DNA of 44,434 bases from an uncultured Acetatifactor sp. (GTDB taxonomy: Bacteria; Bacillota; Clostridia; Lachnospirales; Lachnospiraceae). Under the pieces are notes generated by a model that did no database searches, was not told the origin of the DNA, and worked only from the letters and a program-made list of their open reading frames with translations. Where the stretch lies: NCBI GenBank assembly GCA_910584435.1, contig CAJUAP010000011.1:5307-49740 (forward strand). Direction: 5' to 3'. Positions 39,672 through 44,434 of the stretch are shown here, one piece after another. Each line of letters opens with the position of its first letter. Positions within the stretch are counted from its first letter, which is position 1. The position numbers were made by a program, and so were the translations under genes.

Positions 39672-40895
39672 ATGATAGAAGTAAAGGGAAAATATAATGA
39701 GGCAAAAATATTCACGGATGTGGTGGATGAAGCTTCTCTGTCACAGGTACGGCTTCTGCTGGATCAGGAATTCACCAGCGGAAGTAAGATAAGGCTGATG
39801 CCCGATATCCATGCAGGAGCAGGCTGTACGGTGGGGACCACCATGACGATTCAGGATAAGGTGGTTCCGAATCTGGTGGGAGTGGATATCGGATGCGGTA
39901 TGGAGACAGTCAGAATCAAAGAAAAGCATATTGAATTACAGAAGCTTGACAAACTGATCTATGATAAAATTCCATCCGGATTTCATATAAGGGAACAGAC
40001 ACACAGGTATTTCCGTGAGCTGGATTTGAAGGAATTGTATTGTTATTATCATATCAATCCTGAGAGGGCAGAGAAGAGCATGGGAACCCTGGGCGGCGGA
40101 AATCATTTTATTGAGGTGGACCAGGACAGCAATGGGAATATTTACATTGTGATTCATTCAGGCAGCCGTCATTTGGGACTGGAGACCGCGCAATACTATC
40201 AGGAAGAAGGGTATCGTGTGCTGAATAGCCCTGATGAACAGGAAATGCATGCATTAAACGATACCTGGAGGGCCCAGGGCAGGGAGGGGAAGGGTTCCAA
40301 GCGGCAGATGGCCAAAGATATCAGGGCTTTGAGGAGAGCCGGGAAGACGGATATTCCTCCCAATCTGGCTTATGTTTCCGGCGTTTTGTTCGAGCGGTAC
40401 ATTCACGATATGAAGATTGTGCAGGAATATGCAAGGCTGAACCGTCAGGCAATGATGGATGAGATTGTAAAAGGGATGAAGCTGCATGTACTGGAACAGT
40501 TTACAACCGTCCATAATTACATTGATACGGAGGAAATGATATTAAGGAAAGGTGCCGTATCCGCTAAGAAAGGTGAGAAACTGCTGATTCCCATGAATAT
40601 GCGTGACGGTTCCCTGATCTGTATGGGAAAGGGAAATGAGGACTGGAACCAATCCGCGCCCCATGGTGCAGGGCGCCTGATGAGCCGTTCGGCTGCCAGG
40701 CAGTCATTTACGGTGTCTGAGTTTAAGAAACAGATGAAGGGTATCTATACCACATCTGTGAACCAGGGGACGCTGGATGAATGTCCCATGGCATATAAAG
40801 GCGTGGAGGATATTGTGCAGAATATCGGCGGAACAGTTGAAATAACAGAGATACTGAAGCCGGTTTATAATTTCAAGGCCAGCGGGGAGGAGTGA
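39672..40895 (+). CDS. rtcB: RtcB-family RNA ligase
   Basis: GTP- and Mn-dependent ligase joining 2,3-cyclic phosphate or 3-phosphate to 5-OH RNA ends. PDIHAGAGCTVGTTM, VGVDIGCGM (metal Cys and Asp), GGGNHFIEVD and HSGSRHLG are metal/GTP-site motifs; His331 in SAPHGAGRLMSR is the guanylylated residue. 407 residues, shorter than E. coli RtcB (408) by almost nothing but of the bacterial RtcB-like subfamily. No archease gene is adjacent. AGGAG before the ATG. The helicase start overlaps or abuts its stop. Confidence 0.93.
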   Translation: MIEVKGKYNEAKIFTDVVDEASLSQVRLLLDQEFTSGSKIRLMPDIHAGAGCTVGTTMTIQDKVVPNLVGVDIGCGMETVRIKEKHIELQKLDKLIYDKIPSGFHIREQTHRYFRELDLKELYCYYHINPERAEKSMGTLGGGNHFIEVDQDSNGNIYIVIHSGSRHLGLETAQYYQEEGYRVLNSPDEQEMHALNDTWRAQGREGKGSKRQMAKDIRALRRAGKTDIPPNLAYVSGVLFERYIHDMKIVQEYARLNRQAMMDEIVKGMKLHVLEQFTTVHNYIDTEEMILRKGAVSAKKGEKLLIPMNMRDGSLICMGKGNEDWNQSAPHGAGRLMSRSAARQSFTVSEFKKQMKGIYTTSVNQGTLDECPMAYKGVEDIVQNIGGTVEITEILKPVYNFKASGEE

Positions 40896-40900
40896 AACAC

Positions 40901-43900
40901 ATGGGAAAAAAGTCCGGTATACAGCAGGAAGAGCCTGTCAATGGGGTGGAGGAAAACGAATATATTATTTTGAATCGTCAGGAGGAAGAGGCCGAAGTAT
41001 CAGAAAGAAATCAGCATCTCGCTGCCGTCCATGCGGAGCTTGGAAAATATGAGTATTTTAATTGGCAGGAGATACGAAAAAGCATGCGTCTGACCCAGGC
41101 TGTTGTCAAAAAAGGACAAGCGTTATACCAGAACGAAAAAATTGTGCTGGAAAAAGTAGAATGCGGATACAGGGAAGACAGAAGCGATATTATAGGTGAT
41201 GCCCATGGCAGCGCAGGTGAGGGAAGAAAGGCATTTCCGATGCGTATTGTGTTTAGCAGGGATACTTCCCTGTATGCGGAATGTGCCTGTCCTGAATGCA
41301 GGAGGCATTATTACGCCGGCTGGTATCGGAGGGAGTATTGTGCCTATCTTGCTGCGTTTTTCATGGCGCTGCAGGAGAACATGAAGGGCAGGAACCTGGG
41401 GGATGCAACGGATCTGTATGCGATGCGGCTGCTGCATGCATTTTCGGAGCAGCGTACAAACCATATGATTTCAGGCGCTGTGGGGAAGGAAGAAAGCCTT
41501 ACCCTGATTCCCAGAATGACGAAAAAGAACGGCGATTTGTCCGTTTCGTTTAAGGTGGGGGAGAAGAAACTGTTTGTAGTAAAGGATTTGTTTGAATTCT
41601 ATGGAAATGTGCTGGAATCCAAAATGGCATCCTACGGCAGCGGCACAAGTTTCAACCATGACATGAACCATTTTACGGAAGCTTCTAAGAAGTGGATTGA
41701 TTATATCGGCAGAATTGTAAAAGAAGAACAGGCATTTGAGCGGAGAATGATTGAGGCAAGAAATTATGTGAAAAAAGCCCTTTCCAAAAACGGAGAGCTG
41801 GCATTGTATGGGTGGCGGCTGGATGAACTGTACCGCCTGGCGGACGAGGCCGGGGTAGATTATGAAGACAGGGACATGGAGAAAAAAGTAAAATGTGTTC
41901 TGCAGATGAAGGAGCAGAACCCCCATATATCCATGACCATACGCAAGAATACACTCAGCGACAGAAGGACTTTTCACGGGATTACAGTGGAATGCAGGAT
42001 GCCGGAACTGTTCTACGGCGTGGGGACAGCATATTATATTGCAGAGGATAAGTTCTGTAAATTGGAGGAGGAATTCCAGCAGCGCATTCGTACATTGGCG
42101 GCATTCTGCCAGGAAGGGGCAATGACTTTTCAGGTGGGAAGGAATAAGCTGGCGCAGTTTTATTATTCTGTGCTGCCCCAATTAGAGGGCGTGGTGGATA
42201 TTATGGAAGAAAATGCGGATGAGATTGCCGCATATCTGCCGCCCCAGGCGCAGTTTGTCTTCTATCTGGATGCGGAGGCGAGAAACATGACATGCCGGGC
42301 CGCTGCCAGATATGGGGACAGGGAATTATCTTTGTTTGATATTATGGATAAAGAACGGGTGACAGAGCCTTTCCGGGAAAAGGAACGGGAGCGGGAGATA
42401 TTGTTCCTGGTACAGCAATGGTTTCCTTACGTGGATATGGAGAAGCAGGAATTACACTGCGGTCAGGATGAAGAGCTGATGTATCAGGTGTTGGAGAAGG
42501 GCGTGGATGTGCTGCTGGAACTGGGAGAAGTACAGTGTACCAGAAGGTTCAGCGGCATGAATGTAGGGCGCAGGATGAAAATGTCTGTGGGTATCTCGGT
42601 TTCTAAGAATCTGTTGAATCTGAATATTGTGACCCAGGATGTCCCCCCGGAGGAGCTTTTGGATATACTGAAGAGTTATAGGCAGAAGAAAAGGTATCAC
42701 AGGCTTAAAAACGGCGATTTCCTAAATCTGGAGGAAGACGGCTCCCTTCGGACACTGGCGGAGATGATGGATGCGCTGCGGATGTCTCCAAAGGAGGTGC
42801 TGAAGGGGAATGTGAAGCTTCCTGTGTACAGGGCGCTGTATTTGGACAAACTGCTTGAGAAAAATGAGGAAATATACAGCAGCAGAGACAGTTATTTCCG
42901 TGAAATGGTCAAGGATTTCAAGACGTTAAATGATGCTGATTTTGAAGAGCCGCCGTCTCTTGCAGGGATAATGAGGGGATATCAGAGAACCGGATACCGC
43001 TGGCTGAAGACGCTGGAGGCATATCATCTGGGTGGAATTCTGGCGGATGATATGGGACTGGGTAAGACATTGCAGTTGTTGGCTGTTCTGCTGTCCGCCA
43101 AGCTGGAAGGGAAGGGCGGAACCTCTCTGGTGGTGGCGCCGGCTTCTCTGGTATATAACTGGGGGGAGGAAATCAAAAGCTTTGCGCCGGAGCTTTCCAG
43201 GGAATTTATTACGGGAACCCAGGATGAGCGGCGGGAAAAACTGGATCATTTCCGGGAGTTTGATGTACTGATTACTTCCTATGATCTGTTGAAACGGGAT
43301 ATTGCGTACTACGAGGATAAGGAATTCTATTATCAGATTATTGACGAGGCACAGTATATCAAGAATCACACTACCGCAGTGGCAAAGGCTGTAAAGGTGA
43401 TCCAAAGCCATACCAGATATGCACTGACGGGGACACCCATTGAGAACAGACTCAGTGAGTTGTGGAGTATTTTTGACTTTCTGATTCCCGGATATTTATA
43501 TGGATATGATGTGTTTCGAAATGAGTTTGAGGCGCCGATTGTAAAGAATGAAGACCAGGCGGCTCTGGAGCGGCTGCAGAGAATGACTTCGCCGTTTATC
43601 CTGCGCAGAATGAAGGAAAATGTGCTGAAGGATTTGCCTGAGAAACTTGAGGAGAACCGTTATGTGAAGTTTGAGTCAAAACAGCAGCAGGTTTATGATG
43701 CGCAGGTGCTGTATATGAAGCAGAAGATTGTAATGCAGGATGCCCAGGAATTCCAGAAGAATAAAATGCAGATACTTGCGGAATTGATGAAGCTTCGGCA
43801 GATCTGCTGTGATCCGGGGCTTTGTTTTGAGAATTATACAGGGGAATCCGCCAAGCTGGAAGCCTGCGTTGATCTGGTGCGAAGCGCCGGCGAGGGCGGC

Positions 43901-44356
43901 CATAAGATACTGCTTTTTTCACAGTTTACTTCCATGCTGGATCTGATTGCAAAACGAATGGAGGAAGAGGGAATCAGCTTTTATTCGATTACCGGAGCTA
44001 CACCGAAAGAGAAGCGGCTGCAGCTTGTGAAAGCTTTCAACGGGGATGATACGAAGCTGTTCCTGATTTCTCTGAAGGCGGGAGGTGTGGGATTAAATCT
44101 GACAGGGGCAGATGTGGTGATTCATTATGACCCATGGTGGAATCTGGCGGTGCAGAACCAGGCTACGGACCGCGCCCACCGCATCGGCCAGAAGAAAATG
44201 GTTGTGGTGTACAGGCTCATTGCCAAAGGCACTATAGAGGAGAAGATACAGGAACTTCAGGAGAGCAAAAGAGCTCTCTCGGAACAGATCATTCAGGGAG
44301 AGGCAGGACAGCTGGGGGGGATGAGCAAAGAGGATTTTATGTCATTACTGAGCTAA
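40901..44356 (+). CDS. Large SNF2-family helicase with degenerate SWIM-like N-terminus
   Basis: Swi2/Snf2-type ATP-dependent DNA translocase. The C-terminal half has ILADDMGLGKTLQLL (Walker A Lys722), DEAQ at 815-818, TGTPIENRLSELWSI, LLFSQFTSMLDL, SLKAGGVGLNLTGADVV and DRAHRIGQ, i.e. all helicase motifs. The N-terminal 650 residues resemble the bacterial SNF2-associated region; near residue 128 CACPECRRHYY and later YCAYLAAFFMAL imitate a SWIM zinc finger (CxC...CxH) with the final His replaced by Tyr. ATG 40901 has GGGAGGAG eight bases upstream; GTG 40892 is possible. 1151 residues. The 3-prime end is inside a tandem repeat. Confidence 0.93.
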   Translation: MGKKSGIQQEEPVNGVEENEYIILNRQEEEAEVSERNQHLAAVHAELGKYEYFNWQEIRKSMRLTQAVVKKGQALYQNEKIVLEKVECGYREDRSDIIGDAHGSAGEGRKAFPMRIVFSRDTSLYAECACPECRRHYYAGWYRREYCAYLAAFFMALQENMKGRNLGDATDLYAMRLLHAFSEQRTNHMISGAVGKEESLTLIPRMTKKNGDLSVSFKVGEKKLFVVKDLFEFYGNVLESKMASYGSGTSFNHDMNHFTEASKKWIDYIGRIVKEEQAFERRMIEARNYVKKALSKNGELALYGWRLDELYRLADEAGVDYEDRDMEKKVKCVLQMKEQNPHISMTIRKNTLSDRRTFHGITVECRMPELFYGVGTAYYIAEDKFCKLEEEFQQRIRTLAAFCQEGAMTFQVGRNKLAQFYYSVLPQLEGVVDIMEENADEIAAYLPPQAQFVFYLDAEARNMTCRAAARYGDRELSLFDIMDKERVTEPFREKEREREILFLVQQWFPYVDMEKQELHCGQDEELMYQVLEKGVDVLLELGEVQCTRRFSGMNVGRRMKMSVGISVSKNLLNLNIVTQDVPPEELLDILKSYRQKKRYHRLKNGDFLNLEEDGSLRTLAEMMDALRMSPKEVLKGNVKLPVYRALYLDKLLEKNEEIYSSRDSYFREMVKDFKTLNDADFEEPPSLAGIMRGYQRTGYRWLKTLEAYHLGGILADDMGLGKTLQLLAVLLSAKLEGKGGTSLVVAPASLVYNWGEEIKSFAPELSREFITGTQDERREKLDHFREFDVLITSYDLLKRDIAYYEDKEFYYQIIDEAQYIKNHTTAVAKAVKVIQSHTRYALTGTPIENRLSELWSIFDFLIPGYLYGYDVFRNEFEAPIVKNEDQAALERLQRMTSPFILRRMKENVLKDLPEKLEENRYVKFESKQQQVYDAQVLYMKQKIVMQDAQEFQKNKMQILAELMKLRQICCDPGLCFENYTGESAKLEACVDLVRSAGEGGHKILLFSQFTSMLDLIAKRMEEEGISFYSITGATPKEKRLQLVKAFNGDDTKLFLISLKAGGVGLNLTGADVVIHYDPWWNLAVQNQATDRAHRIGQKKMVVVYRLIAKGTIEEKIQELQESKRALSEQIIQGEAGQLGGMSKEDFMSLLS

Positions 44357-44434
44357 AGAGACAGAATGGAAATCCTCTTAGAGGATTTTATGTCATTACT
44401 GAGCTAAAGAGACAGAATGGAAATCCTCTTAGAG
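44330..44434. repeat. 51-bp tandem repeat across the helicase stop codon
   Basis: Units 44330-44380 and 44381-44431 are identical, and a third begins at 44432 at the window edge. Each unit contains the last nine codons with the stop, plus AAATCCTC-TTA-GAGGATTT, a short hairpin (44370-44388). Copy 2 carries an in-frame ATG to TAA reading frame (44366-44407) repeating the protein C-terminus. Copy number beyond the window is unknown. Confidence 0.9.

Overview
The window reads as a chromosomal segment of a spore-forming, low-to-mid GC Gram-positive bacterium of the class Clostridia, most probably a Lachnospiraceae member. The evidence is the co-occurrence of spoIIGA-sigE, sigG, spoVD and spoVB-type genes, the dcw cell-wall/division cluster in Firmicutes order, PASTA Ser/Thr kinase plus PP2C phosphatase, and FtsZ/MraZ/SigG proteins of Clostridia type. 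No tRNA, rRNA, CRISPR array, prophage or complete transposon was found. Almost everything is core genome on the plus strand; nrdR, ylmC and the SpoVB-like flippase are the only minus-strand genes.

Layout. 1-9168: a translation/ribosome and signalling operon (def, fmt, YugP-type metalloprotease, rsmB, rlmN, PP2C phosphatase, PASTA kinase, rsgA), tightly packed with several overlapping starts and stops. 9169-11383: a small accessory island with a long perfect palindrome, a secreted protein that looks like a gutted S1 protease, and an Ig-like membrane-anchored protein. 11384-13466: ychF and lgt, closed by a strong terminator. 13500-28016: the dcw cluster mraZ-rsmH-ftsL-pbp-spoVD-mraY-murD-ftsW-murA-ftsQ-ftsZ, again closed by a terminator. 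28105-29781: a Spo0A-type promoter, spoIIGA and sigE. 29892-34171: a small conserved-looking unknown, a VanZ-like protein, inverted nrdR and ylmC, sigG, and a convergent SpoVB-like flippase. 34223-36314: cysteine desulfurase and IscU-type scaffold for Fe-S assembly, with two striking repeat structures. 36485-44356: an HD-GYP phosphodiesterase, a BceRS-like two-component pair, an RtcB-type RNA ligase and a large SNF2 helicase.

How the genes work together. def/fmt/rsmB/rlmN/rsgA serve initiator formylation, N-terminal processing and ribosome maturation; the PP2C/PASTA-kinase pair senses muropeptides and is a natural regulator of the downstream division machinery. The dcw cluster makes lipid I precursors (murA, murD, mraY) and the septal synthase (FtsW, PBP, FtsL, FtsQ, FtsZ). 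spoVD, spoIIGA, sigE, sigG and the SpoVB-like gene convert the same machinery to sporulation.

No clear new multi-gene system is visible. What is unusual is the density of short tandem repeats and palindromes: a 36-bp array at 1-108, 18-bp repeats at 2371 and 8125, a 21-bp array in the PBP gene, an 8-copy heptanucleotide tract in the desulfurase leader, a 123-bp array carrying a micro-ORF between the two Fe-S genes, a 51-bp array across the stop codon of the helicase, and at least three families of palindromic intergenic elements. The heptanucleotide tract and the 123-bp array are the observations most deserving follow-up.
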